Shown: positions 52,322-61,225 of the stretch, one piece after another
How the letters are laid out: each line of letters starts with the position of its first letter
Numbering within the stretch: position 1 is the stretch's first letter
The notes under the pieces: generated by a model
Told to the model about the DNA's origin: nothing
The model's database searches: none
What the model saw: the letters and a program-made list of their open reading frames with translations, nothing else
Translations under genes and position numbers: made by a program
Origin: Anaerolineaceae bacterium
GTDB taxonomy: Bacteria > Chloroflexota > Anaerolineae > Promineifilales > Promineifilaceae
Reading direction: 5' to 3'
Assembly: GCA_002699125.1 (NCBI GenBank)
Contig: PABI01000078.1
Location: 83,421-147,420, forward strand
DNA length: 64,000 nucleotides

Positions 52322-55035
52322 ACCACCTTGCTTTTGTTGACGGCAAAGTTGTATTGACCGGAGCTAATGTGAAGCACGGCCGTTTCCCCTTCCTGCCCAA
52401 TCTGAGAAATGCCTTCTACCTGATCTAAAGGCTGTCCCTGTTCGGTAATGTTCTCTACTGCTGAAGCCGGTAAATGTACGACAGCTTCTGTGTTTGGCGG
52501 AATGGTTACAGTCAGTTGAAAAACCTCGTTTTCGAGCGTCCATTTGGATTGGATACGGCCGTACATCGAATCAAGCGCGGCCTCAGCATAAGTCAACCCC
52601 CCACCTGGCTGCGGCTGGATCAGAATTCGCTTATACCCCGGCACGTTAGGATCAATGTCAATGCCCGCCACCACCTGGTAAAGCCAATCGCCAACAGCCC
52701 CATAAGCATAATGGTTAAATGAATTCATCCCCGCATCCTGAAAACTGCCGTCCGGCTTGATACCGTCCCACCGTTCCCAAATCGTCGTGGCTCCCTGCTT
52801 CACCGGATACAACCAAGACGGGTACTCTTCCTGGTTCAGCAGCTTGTAAGCCACGTCTGTATAGCCATGACGGCTCAACACGTGGCACAAATACGGCGTG
52901 CCCACAAAGCCGGTTGTCAAATGATAACCACCGCGGCGTATCTCCTCTGCCAGCCGTTTGGCAGCCAGCGGGCGCACTGACTCCGGCAGCAGGTCAAAAT
53001 GCAGGGCCAATACATAGGCCGTTTGCGTGTTAGGGCCAATGCGACCGGTGGGCGTTACAAATTCGTCGTTGAACGCTTTGGTCACTTTTTGGGCTAAATC
53101 CGCATAACAGTCTGCATCGCTGCTTTTGCCTAACAGCCGGGCTATATCTGCCAGCAGACGAGCACTATAGGCAAAAAAGGCCGTGGCAATCAGCTCATTG
53201 TTGGTTACCGGCGTGGGCAAACGATCATCCTGGCCACGATAATCCAGCCAATCGCCAAATTGAAAATCGCTGCGCCAGATAGTGTCTTCATCGGCCCGGC
53301 TGCGCATGTAATTGACCCAACCGGCCATGCCTTCATATTGCTCTTCTAACAAACGTTTATCACCGTAACACAGGTAAATCGTCCAGGGGCAGATGATGGC
53401 CGCATCCCCCCAGGCGGCCGCACCTGCGCCATCGGCCGCGCTTAATTCGCCGGAGCCGGTTTTGGCAATGACGTCCGGCACCACAAACGGCACGCTGCCG
53501 CTGGGCAGCTGGTCGGCGCTTAAATCGCGCAGCCATTTGGTAAAAAAGCCGGCAACATTCATGTTGAAGCAGGCGGTACGGATGAAGACTTGTGCATCCC
53601 CGGTCCAGCCCAGGCGCTCATCGCGCTGCGGGCAGTCGGTGGGTACATCGACAAAGTTGCCTTTCTGCCCCCAAACAATGTTGTGCTGCAACTGGTTGAT
53701 GAGCGGGTTGGAGCATTCAAAGGAACCGGTTGTTGGCGTATCCGAGTGCAGCACAACACCGGTGAAGTTTTCCGGCGCAGGTTCGCTGGGAAAACCCGCT
53801 ACCGATACATAGCGAAATCCCTGAAAGGTGAAACGGGGCTCAAAAACTTCATCGGCATCCGGAAGACCTTTTAAAGTATAGCGTACGAGTTGGTCCGCAA
53901 TTCGCAGATTTTCGGTATAGAGGTTGCCATGCTGATCCAGCACCTCAGCATGGCGCAGCGTGATCGTCGTACCCGCCGGACCGCGAACGCGCATTTTGAC
54001 CCAGCCGACCATGTTTTGGCCAAAGTCTAGAATGGTTTCGCCTTTGGGCGAATGCAGGATTTGTAACGGCCGTATCGCCTCCTGCCGCGTAACCAATGGC
54101 CCAACCTGGGCCACAACATTTTCTTTGGGATGATCCAGCCGGCACACGCCGTGCCAATCACCGTCGTCATATCCAGTTTGGTCCCAACCTGGCTTCTCCA
54201 GCTGGGCATCATAAATCTCCCCCATGTAAATATCAGACATTTGGATCGGGCCAAGCGTAGCGCGCCACTGTTCGTCACTGGTTATGATTTGGGAACGGCC
54301 GTCTCCATACGTCAGCTCCAATTGCAGCAACAGTGCCAACCGTTCACCATATAAATTACGCTCTCCCGTGAAGCCCATATAGCCGCGATACCAACCGTCG
54401 CCCAGAATCGCCCCCATAGCATTTTCACCGTCACGCAGTAGATCGGTCACATCGTAAGTCTGGTATTGCAGACGATGCTGGTAGCTGGTCCAGCCAGGGG
54501 TTAGAACAGCATTACCCACTCGCTGCCCATTTAATCGCAGTTCGTAAAGTCCCAAACTGGTGACATAGAGGCGTGCAGAGACAAGATCATTATCTACATC
54601 GAAGGTTTGGCGCAACAGCGGGCATGGATGTGGCCGACTGACGTCTTCGTCCCAGTCTGGGGTGATCCAGTCAGCCTGCCAATCGCTGCCGGCCAGCAAA
54701 CCCATTTCCCACCAGGCTGGGGAGCTTTCAGCTTGCTCGCCGCGCTCATCCCAGACCCGCACTTTCCAATAGACACGCTGGCCGGAGACCAGCGGCGGAC
54801 CATCATACGGCACCTGGATCGATTGATCAGTTTCAACTTTTCCGCTGTCCCATAAAAGCGCCTGGCCACCGGCCAAACTGGCTTCTGAGAGCGCAGCCCA
54901 TATTTGGTAAGCCGATTGGTACACACCACGTCGCTCGCTCTGCATTTGCCAGCTCAGACGAGGTTGAAGCACATCAATTCCCAGGGGATTGATTTGATAT
55001 TCACAGGTTAAGTTTGAAATAATTGTAGTAGACAT
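52303..55035 (-). CDS. Alpha-L-rhamnosidase, GH78
   Basis: The 910-residue enzyme belongs to GH78. N-terminal beta domains are followed by the (alpha/alpha)6 barrel containing VDVPTDCPQRDERLGWTGDAQVF, the motif holding GH78 catalytic acidic residues, and AWGDAAIICPWTIYLCYGD and TTIWERWDGIKPDGSF. The C-terminal beta domain ends near residue 910. There is no signal peptide, so it should remove terminal rhamnose from small glycosides after import. The ATG at 55035 has AAGGAAG eight bases upstream. It is the last gene of the sugar importer unit and links it to the rhamnose pathway. Confidence 0.93.
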   Translation of the reverse strand: MSTTIISNLTCEYQINPLGIDVLQPRLSWQMQSERRGVYQSAYQIWAALSEASLAGGQALLWDSGKVETDQSIQVPYDGPPLVSGQRVYWKVRVWDERGEQAESSPAWWEMGLLAGSDWQADWITPDWDEDVSRPHPCPLLRQTFDVDNDLVSARLYVTSLGLYELRLNGQRVGNAVLTPGWTSYQHRLQYQTYDVTDLLRDGENAMGAILGDGWYRGYMGFTGERNLYGERLALLLQLELTYGDGRSQIITSDEQWRATLGPIQMSDIYMGEIYDAQLEKPGWDQTGYDDGDWHGVCRLDHPKENVVAQVGPLVTRQEAIRPLQILHSPKGETILDFGQNMVGWVKMRVRGPAGTTITLRHAEVLDQHGNLYTENLRIADQLVRYTLKGLPDADEVFEPRFTFQGFRYVSVAGFPSEPAPENFTGVVLHSDTPTTGSFECSNPLINQLQHNIVWGQKGNFVDVPTDCPQRDERLGWTGDAQVFIRTACFNMNVAGFFTKWLRDLSADQLPSGSVPFVVPDVIAKTGSGELSAADGAGAAAWGDAAIICPWTIYLCYGDKRLLEEQYEGMAGWVNYMRSRADEDTIWRSDFQFGDWLDYRGQDDRLPTPVTNNELIATAFFAYSARLLADIARLLGKSSDADCYADLAQKVTKAFNDEFVTPTGRIGPNTQTAYVLALHFDLLPESVRPLAAKRLAEEIRRGGYHLTTGFVGTPYLCHVLSRHGYTDVAYKLLNQEEYPSWLYPVKQGATTIWERWDGIKPDGSFQDAGMNSFNHYAYGAVGDWLYQVVAGIDIDPNVPGYKRILIQPQPGGGLTYAEAALDSMYGRIQSKWTLENEVFQLTVTIPPNTEAVVHLPASAVENITEQGQPLDQVEGISQIGQEGETAVLHISSGQYNFAVNKSKVVQSTGG

Positions 55036-55150
55036 GATCAACACTTCCTTAAAGTGTTCTCCGGCTTTTTTATGGGTGAATGTGTGGGTTCGAAATCAGC
55101 AACTTAGGATGCGTTCACAAGTAGCTTTTGATAAGGAAACGCATCCGCAA

Positions 55151-55194
55151 GGTTTGCCCGTTCTCCAAAATCTAAAGTTGAAAACGGGCAAACC
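55151..55194. repeat. Hairpin between the MalG-type gene and GH78
   Basis: Perfect 12-bp arms GGTTTGCCCGTT/AACGGGCAAACC with a 20-base loop, ending just before the MalG stop. No T-run on the minus strand. Confidence 0.8.
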
Positions 55195-55195
55195 C

Positions 55196-56032
55196 TTAGC
55201 CTTTGATCGCACCACCTATCATCCCCGATACAAGCTGTCTCTGAAAGAACAGGAACACGATGAAGGGGATAATTGTCATGATCACCACATCGGCGAAAAG
55301 CAGGTTCCACTGCGAGCTGAACTGGCTAATGAAGCTGAACAATGTGAGAGGCGCCGTGACGTTTTCCGCTCCCGGAAGAAAGTAAAGCGGCCCGACAAAA
55401 TCGTTGAAGATGGTCACCGAGGAGGTCACAACCACTGTCACAATGGCCGGACGCAGCAAGGGCAAAATGATGGTGAAAAATACACGCATTGAAGATGCCC
55501 CGTCAATCAGGGCTGATTCATCAAGCTCTCTGGGAATGTTATTCATGAACGTGCGGAAAATCAGGATGGCAAAGGGCATCGTGTAAGCGACATCAACCAT
55601 GATCATGCCCAAGAGGGTTTTATAAAGACCAATCCATTGCAGAAAGAAGACCGTAGGCACAACGGCCGGTGGAATAATCAGCCCTGCCAGCATGAACGAA
55701 CCCACCACCGAGGCCAGCCGGTCGCTGCGCCGCTGCATTACAAAGGCGACCAGCGCGGAAAACAGAACAATCAGCGTGACAGAACCAACGGTGAGCAGCG
55801 TGCTGTTCCACAGCGCCAGAACCATGCGATTGTCGCCAAAAGTCATCACTTCCCGAAGGTTTTGCCACAACTGAAACTCGCTCGGCCAGCTGAACTGCAA
55901 GAGAGCGGCTTCCTGACGTGTCTTGGCCGCATTCAGCAGGATAAAGATGAACGGCACGATAAAGACAACACCAAAGGTGACGAACATGGCAACATCTGTC
56001 AAGACGCTCGTAATGACCTTGCGCGCTCTCAT
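55196..56032 (-). CDS. Carbohydrate ABC importer permease, MalG type
   Basis: The 278-residue protein has six membrane helices and the EAA loop NIPRELDESALIDGASSMRVFFTIILPLL that contacts the ATPase. This is the MalG type of binding-protein-dependent sugar permease. It overlaps the MalF-type gene by 4 bases. No ATPase gene is found in this unit, so a shared MsmX-type ATPase elsewhere in the genome is expected. Confidence 0.92.
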   Translation of the reverse strand: MRARKVITSVLTDVAMFVTFGVVFIVPFIFILLNAAKTRQEAALLQFSWPSEFQLWQNLREVMTFGDNRMVLALWNSTLLTVGSVTLIVLFSALVAFVMQRRSDRLASVVGSFMLAGLIIPPAVVPTVFFLQWIGLYKTLLGMIMVDVAYTMPFAILIFRTFMNNIPRELDESALIDGASSMRVFFTIILPLLRPAIVTVVVTSSVTIFNDFVGPLYFLPGAENVTAPLTLFSFISQFSSQWNLLFADVVIMTIIPFIVFLFFQRQLVSGMIGGAIKG

Positions 56033-56907
56033 AGTTCAATTTCCTTGCGGTTGAAGTAGCTCATGAGCGGATAGACAATGATGGTAACAAGAATGAAAAG
56101 CACAACGTTACCGGCGGTTGACAGACCATAGAAACCGGCCTGATACTGTTTGTAAATCACGGAGGTGAGGACGTCTGAAGCAAAGCCAGGACCGCCGCGG
56201 GTCATGGTCCAGATCACATCGAAGGTCCGCAGTCCGCCGATAAATGACAGCAGGATGACGGTGAAGGAGGCGTTGCGGGCCATGGGAATAATGACGTGAC
56301 GGAATTTCACCCAGAGTCCCCCTTCCAGCCGGGCAGCTTCAAAATATTCTTCGGGGATCGATAAAATACCGGCCATAAATATGACCGTTGCGATGCCCAG
56401 GCCCTTCCAGACATCAACAATAATCACCGAATACAGTGCCAGATCCGGATTCCCCAGCCAATTTGGCTGCGGCAGCCCGATAAAGCCGAGGGCTGTGTTG
56501 ATTAGTCCTGTTGATGGCTGCATGAGCATAGAAAAGGTGATGCCGACGGCGACGGTACTGACCAGTACCGGAAAAAAGGTGATGCTCCGGAAAAATCCCT
56601 TGAACCGAATATTTGAGGTGAGCAACATGGCCAGCGGCAGTGAGATAATGACTTTGAGGCCGCTGGTGAGCACGGCATAAATGATGGTGTTCCTCAGCCC
56701 GGAACTAAGCGAAGGATTGTTAAAAAAGGTGACATAGTTGTCCAATCCGATGAAAGTTGCGTCGAACAGCGTCCAGCGGGTCAGACTGTAGTAGAATGCC
56801 ATGGCCGTCGGCACAAGGAAAAACAAGCCGAACACAATTGCCGCCGGGACGTAAAACCAGTTCGGATAAGTGTGCAAGACTGCCCGTGATCGAACAGGGG
56901 TGGACAT
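56029..56907 (-). CDS. Carbohydrate ABC importer permease, MalF type
   Basis: The 292-residue protein has six membrane helices and the EAA loop SIPEEYFEAARLEGGLWVKFRHVIIPMA. TMTRGGPGFASDVLTSVIYKQYQAGFYGLSTAGNVVLF near the C-terminus is typical of MalF/UgpA-type permeases. The family is recognised but the substrate is not. It is separated from the binding-protein gene by a strong hairpin (56927-56982), which could make permease expression lower than that of the binding protein. Confidence 0.92.
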   Translation of the reverse strand: MSTPVRSRAVLHTYPNWFYVPAAIVFGLFFLVPTAMAFYYSLTRWTLFDATFIGLDNYVTFFNNPSLSSGLRNTIIYAVLTSGLKVIISLPLAMLLTSNIRFKGFFRSITFFPVLVSTVAVGITFSMLMQPSTGLINTALGFIGLPQPNWLGNPDLALYSVIIVDVWKGLGIATVIFMAGILSIPEEYFEAARLEGGLWVKFRHVIIPMARNASFTVILLSFIGGLRTFDVIWTMTRGGPGFASDVLTSVIYKQYQAGFYGLSTAGNVVLFILVTIIVYPLMSYFNRKEIEL

Positions 56908-56926
56908 AAGAACTCCCTTTCAGAAG

Positions 56927-56982
56927 CTTTATGTTTTCTGAGGGCCGGCGATTTACTACAGTCGGCCCTCAGAAACATAAAG
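56927..56982. repeat. Intercistronic hairpin between binding protein and MalF-type gene
   Basis: Arms of about 20 bp (CTTTATGTTTTCTGAGGGCCG with CGGCCCTCAGAAACATAAAG) enclose a 15-base loop. No T-run follows. The position matches the malE-malF REP of Escherichia coli in concept, which stabilises upstream mRNA. Confidence 0.85.
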
Positions 56983-57004
56983 GGTAACCTTTAAACAGAG
57001 CTGA

Positions 57005-58387
57005 TTACCACCCTGGCAAACCAAGCTGCTGCGCTTGCTGCTTAACATCTTCATCGTAAGCCGCAGCGGCTTCTTCGGCCGTCATCTGGCCGGTGCCAAC
57101 GGCAACCAGGAGATGCTCAAGGTTGGGGCCCTTAACCGGAGAGAGGAACTCCAGCGCAGGAGCGGAGTTACCAGAGTCGATGTAAGCCGCGATATCCTGT
57201 ACGGCTGGCAGAACATCATCAGGTAGCTCGGCACCTTTCACGAGGTACGGGCCTGAGGGTGGCGCATTCTCATTGAGTGCCGCGATGGCTTCAGGGGAAA
57301 CGGTAAACGCCAGAAAGTCCTTGGCTACTTCTAGTTTTTCGCCAGTGGTGGTCTGGGGAATGTAGTTAGCTGAGAGCATCCAGATGGTCGCCCCATTCTC
57401 ATTGGCGGACGGGCCGGGCTGGGCGAAGAAACCAATGTCGTCCGCCTTGTCGGGGAAGTTCGTGGCGATGGTGGGGAGAGCAAAGGACAACATCGGGTAA
57501 TGCGCGCCCTCGCCATTGGCAAGCATCTCCAACCCTTGATCGAATGTCGCTGTCGCATAATCCTGCTGGTACCATTCTTTTTCGTAGCCTTCCTGCACGT
57601 ATTCAAAACCGGCCAAAGCCGACGGGGTTGTGGCATACTTGGCCTCATTGGCCGTAAATTCTTCAGCAAAGTTGGGGTTGGCCGCCTGAACGTTGTAATA
57701 GTCGGCCAGCACGAACAACTGCGAAGTCCAGGTGTCGCCGAAGGTGGCAATAACCGGTGCGATACCCGCTTCCTTGATCACCTCATTGTTGGCGGCAAAC
57801 TCCTCCCAGGTCATGGGCACGCTCAGCCCCAGGTCTTCATAGACCTGCTTATTGTAGAGGATGCCACCACCCATTGACGACTGGTTTGGCACGCCAAAGA
57901 TCTGCCCATTCTGTGATACGGTCTGCTTGAATGCATCGTCAACGTTGTCCATGAACGGTTCATTGGTTAGGTCAACAAGCGTCTCTGACGGTTGCAGGGC
58001 CTGGAGCAGTGAACCAGCATTGTACCAGAAAACGTCGGTCATATCGCCGGTGGCCAGGCGCGTCTTGACGACGTTGTCGCCATCGCCACCCTGCGGCCGA
58101 TTTTCAATTTCAATGGTCACGTTGGGATGCGATTCCATATAGGCATCGGCGAGCGTATGGGCTATGAGCTGGTCGGCCTCGCCATCATCAACGAGGTAAG
58201 TCAGCGTAATAGGTTCGACAGCTTCCTCTTCTACGACCGGCTCCTCGACCGTTTCACTTTCGGCTGATTCGTCAACGGCCGTATCCACCGCATCTTCAAC
58301 GGGCTCATCGGCCGTTTCCCCACCACAACCTACGAGCAGCAGGGCAAAGATAGCTACTAACGTTAACAAAAGAAAATGCTTTTTCAT
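57005..58387 (-). CDS. Carbohydrate ABC importer, family 1 substrate-binding lipoprotein
   Basis: The 460-residue protein has a lipobox LLLVGCGG (cysteine near 21). An acidic stalk (about 22-57, rich in E, D, V) leads into a solute-binding family 1 fold with TLTYLVDDGEADQLIAHTLADAYMESHPNVTIEIE and DVFWYNAGSLLQALQPSETLVDLT. This is the MalE-like layout. AAAGGAG precedes the ATG. A terminator (58451-58491) separates it from the upstream GH3 gene, so it may also have its own promoter. Confidence 0.92.
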   Translation of the reverse strand: MKKHFLLLTLVAIFALLLVGCGGETADEPVEDAVDTAVDESAESETVEEPVVEEEAVEPITLTYLVDDGEADQLIAHTLADAYMESHPNVTIEIENRPQGGDGDNVVKTRLATGDMTDVFWYNAGSLLQALQPSETLVDLTNEPFMDNVDDAFKQTVSQNGQIFGVPNQSSMGGGILYNKQVYEDLGLSVPMTWEEFAANNEVIKEAGIAPVIATFGDTWTSQLFVLADYYNVQAANPNFAEEFTANEAKYATTPSALAGFEYVQEGYEKEWYQQDYATATFDQGLEMLANGEGAHYPMLSFALPTIATNFPDKADDIGFFAQPGPSANENGATIWMLSANYIPQTTTGEKLEVAKDFLAFTVSPEAIAALNENAPPSGPYLVKGAELPDDVLPAVQDIAAYIDSGNSAPALEFLSPVKGPNLEHLLVAVGTGQMTAEEAAAAYDEDVKQQAQQLGLPGW

Positions 58388-58450
58388 TTTTCTTCTCCTT
58401 TAGACCTTTTTGTAAAAAACCTACTTCTATGACTTTAAGTAAAGTTATTT

Positions 58451-58491
58451 TTAAAAAACCGTGCGCCGAACTGCACGTCCAGCGCACGGTT
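58451..58491 (-). terminator. Intrinsic terminator after the GH3 gene
   Basis: On the minus strand AACCGTGCGC/GCGCACGGTT (10-bp arms, loop of 15) is followed by TTTTTTAAAAAT. It lies about 25 bp after the GH3 stop and before the importer genes. Confidence 0.88.
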
Positions 58492-58514
58492 CAATCTTTA
58501 TGACAGGTTATCGT

Positions 58515-60800
58515 TTAATGTCCCACATGCCGGTCACGCGGGAAGACACGAACCGTTCGGCTCATCAAATCACTTGACGAAGACGAGGAACCAACGTGTA
58601 CCGTATATCTGCCGGTCGGGGTCACCCAGCTATCGCTGCTTGTGTCCCAGTAAGACATCGGATGATCAGAGGAATCTGGGTCAATAACGATCGTTACCCA
58701 CTCACGCTCACCTGGCTCCAGCGTCACCTTGACCCAGCCAACCAGACGCTTCGGTGGCTCACCCAACCCGCTGGGCAGACTGAGATACACCTGGGCGATC
58801 TCACTTCCGGCTACCGGGCCGGTGTTGGTCACACCAAATTTCACGAGGATGGATCGGCCTTCTTGCACACGGGAAGTGACCTGCAGGCGCGAATACTCGA
58901 AGGTGGTGTAAGAGAGACCATAGCCAAAGGGGAACAAAGGCTCGATCCCCTGGGCATCGTACCAGCGATAACCCACTTCGAGTCCTTCGCTGTACTCTAC
59001 CTGGCGAATGCCATTTTCATCGACGATGCCTGGATACTGCGCTTCTGAACCGGCCGTAGGTAGATCTGCCTCGGAAGCGGGGAACGTCTGCGGCAGTTTG
59101 CCAGATGGGTTGACATCGCCCCACAGTAAGGCGGCAATGGCCGGACCCATCTCCTGGCCAGCATACCAGACTTCGAAGATGCCTTTCACCTCGTCGATCC
59201 AGGGCATCAACACCGGGCCGCCGGTTTGCAGGATGACGATCGTGTTCGGGTTGGCGGCGGCAACAGCAGCGACGAGCGCATCGCCATCGTTATCCAACGA
59301 CAAATCTTCCATATCGCTGCCTTCACCCTGGGTGTAATAGCCAAAGACAATGGCTACATCGGCACTGGCGGCCGTTGCTGCCGCTGCTCCAAGATCACTG
59401 CCGTTGTCGAAAACAACGGTGCTGCCATCGACGGCGGCACGAGCGGTTATGCCGACGAGCGGCGTTTCTATGCGGCTACAGTCGGCGCCTGGACGGCTGG
59501 TGCCACAGGCGGTTTCGGCATTCACACCATTCGTTTCGGTGATTACGGCCGTTGGGCCAATCACGGCAATCGTGCTGGCAGAACTATCCAGCGGAAGAAT
59601 CCCATCTTCGTTTTTCAGCAGGACCGAGCCTTCTTCGGCAATACGCTGAGCCACGGCCTGATTTTCTGGTGTCGAGACATCAGGCAGCCGTTCCGGCGGC
59701 AAGGGATGATCAAAGAGCCCGGCGGCAAAGTGCGAGCGCACAACGCGGAAGGCCGCTTCGTCAATCATTGCTTCCGTAATCTCGCCGGAATCAAGCAGCG
59801 CGTGTAACGTGTCCGGGTTCAAAACACGAGCACCCACCAATTCCTGATCAAAACCGCTGTTAAGCGCGGCACTGGCATCGTAAACGCCAAAGAAGTCAGA
59901 TACGACCCAGCCTCGGAACCCTATTTCCTCTTTTAAGATACCGTTAAGAAGCGTGCCGTTTTCACAGGAAAATTCACCATTAATCTGGTTAAAGGCGCAC
60001 ATGACGCCACCGGGTTCACCTTCTTTAATGGCGATCTCGTAGGGCAGCGTGTAAATCTGGCGCAGGGTGCGCTCATCCATATTTGATGAACTATCCCGCC
60101 GATCGAGTTCCTGCTCATTGGCCGTGTAATGCTTGATGACCGCTTCAACAGGTGCTTCTGGATTGTCCTCTTGCATACCGCGAATATGCGCCGCAGCAAT
60201 GAGACCACCGAGAAGTGGATCTTCACCCAGGTATTCAGAGTTGCGGCCCAGGTATGGAACACGACCGCTGGCCAAACCGGGAGCAAGGAGCACATTGTTC
60301 ATTTTGTAGAAGGCTTCATAGCCGTGGGCTTGCCCTTTCAGCCGGCTCAATCCCTCATCCCAGGTAGCCGCCAGGCCGATTTGGGCCGGGAAAGCCGTGG
60401 TATTGGTGACGCCACGAGACGTAACGGCATTGGGACTATCAGTGTATTGGATAAACGGGGCACAAGGTACCTGGGGTGGCACTGTGTAGGCGGGGACGCC
60501 AAACCCACCACCAAATTCCGTCTGTTCTGGATTGTTAGCAGATGGTTCGACGAGCCAACGCATCTTTTGTTCCAGGGTACTGGCATCTAGCAGCAGATGG
60601 GCCCGCTGATCGGCCGTTAGTGATGTGTCCATCCAGGGACATTCATTGAGGTCGTATTCGGCCGTTTCAAGCAAAGCCTGAGACCCCGAAGATGCTGATG
60701 CCGTGATGGCAAAGGAAAACACAAACGCCAGGGTAAGGGCCACAACCAAAAAGGGAAGAATAAGCATTGTTCTGATTCTAAGAGGAAACCGTTTGTTCAT
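58515..60800 (-). CDS. GH3 family beta-glycosidase, exported
   Basis: The 761-residue protein has a signal peptide (RIRTMLILPFLVVALTLAFVFSFAITASAS). A GH3 N-terminal domain follows, with VPYLGRNSEYLGEDPLLGGLIAAAHIRG, the nucleophile aspartate in GWVVSDFFGVYDA, and KHYTANEQELDRR. Then come the C-terminal alpha/beta domain (GSVLLKNEDGILPLD) and a fibronectin-like domain (about 655-745). It probably cleaves terminal beta-glucosyl or xylosyl residues outside the cell and supplies sugars or glycosides to the importer encoded downstream. GGAGGG precedes the ATG. Confidence 0.92.
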   Translation of the reverse strand: MNKRFPLRIRTMLILPFLVVALTLAFVFSFAITASASSGSQALLETAEYDLNECPWMDTSLTADQRAHLLLDASTLEQKMRWLVEPSANNPEQTEFGGGFGVPAYTVPPQVPCAPFIQYTDSPNAVTSRGVTNTTAFPAQIGLAATWDEGLSRLKGQAHGYEAFYKMNNVLLAPGLASGRVPYLGRNSEYLGEDPLLGGLIAAAHIRGMQEDNPEAPVEAVIKHYTANEQELDRRDSSSNMDERTLRQIYTLPYEIAIKEGEPGGVMCAFNQINGEFSCENGTLLNGILKEEIGFRGWVVSDFFGVYDASAALNSGFDQELVGARVLNPDTLHALLDSGEITEAMIDEAAFRVVRSHFAAGLFDHPLPPERLPDVSTPENQAVAQRIAEEGSVLLKNEDGILPLDSSASTIAVIGPTAVITETNGVNAETACGTSRPGADCSRIETPLVGITARAAVDGSTVVFDNGSDLGAAAATAASADVAIVFGYYTQGEGSDMEDLSLDNDGDALVAAVAAANPNTIVILQTGGPVLMPWIDEVKGIFEVWYAGQEMGPAIAALLWGDVNPSGKLPQTFPASEADLPTAGSEAQYPGIVDENGIRQVEYSEGLEVGYRWYDAQGIEPLFPFGYGLSYTTFEYSRLQVTSRVQEGRSILVKFGVTNTGPVAGSEIAQVYLSLPSGLGEPPKRLVGWVKVTLEPGEREWVTIVIDPDSSDHPMSYWDTSSDSWVTPTGRYTVHVGSSSSSSDLMSRTVRVFPRDRHVGH

Positions 60801-60915
60801 TTGTCATTACCCTCCGCCTAAACTTGCGTTCAGGCAATTAAGGCATACGGCAGCAGCAAATAAAGGAGATATGGTAAACAAACCAGTTTCGTGTTATAAA
60901 AAACGATGAGCGAAG

Positions 60916-60947
60916 CCCCCGCACGTAAAGTGCCAAGGGGGTTTTGT
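60916..60947 (+). terminator. Hairpin with T-run on the plus strand
   Basis: CCCCCGCAC/GTGC-GGGGG stem with a small asymmetry, then TTTTGTT. No plus-strand gene of usual size lies upstream. Confidence 0.55.
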
Positions 60948-60959
60948 TCATCCCAATGG

Positions 60960-61003
60960 GGAGATACTGTCGTCTGCCAAGATATGCAGTATCTCCTTTT
61001 TTA
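60960..61003 (+). terminator. Second plus-strand terminator hairpin
   Basis: GGAGATACTG/CAGTATCTCC (perfect 10-bp arms, 17-base loop) directly followed by TTTTTT. On the minus strand it would lack the T-run. Confidence 0.65.
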
Positions 61004-61012
61004 TTAAGTACC

Positions 61013-61104
61013 TATCCAAATATTGGCCACAGAGTGCACAGAGATTTTTGAGGATAGTCTCAAGTTCTCTATCTTCTCTTTTTCCTCTGTGGCTTTTTTG
61101 GATA
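61013..61104. repeat. Inverted repeat TATCCAA...GCCACAGAG
   Basis: Outer TATCCAA/TTGGATA and inner GCCACAGAG/CTCTGTGGC arms; the interior is T/C rich with reiterated CTCT words. Confidence 0.7.
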
Positions 61105-61225
61105 GATTCTAAGTAATCGGCCGAATCTCTTCGGTTTTCTCTTAAGCTGTGAGCCGATTACAACACGATGGTGCTGCTTCGTAATGCGGTTCTGTAAACT
61201 TAAAGTAGAACACAGTCAGCAAGCT

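Larger units (their letters stand above)
60801..61225. other. Intergenic region with plus-strand terminators
   Basis: This 425-bp gap between GH3 and lacI genes (both on the minus strand) contains two hairpins with T-runs on the plus strand, a CCACAGAG-type repeat and a short frame of 12 codons (60871-60909, MVNKPVSCYKKR, AAAGGAGAT just before the ATG). I found no convincing gene. A small plus-strand transcript is possible. Confidence 0.4.

Noticed and set aside
60703..60909. 68-codon plus-strand frame before the two terminators
   Set aside because: Most of it is antisense to the GH3 signal peptide region. Only its last 12 codons have a start with AAAGGAG, and the spacing there is too short for confident calling.
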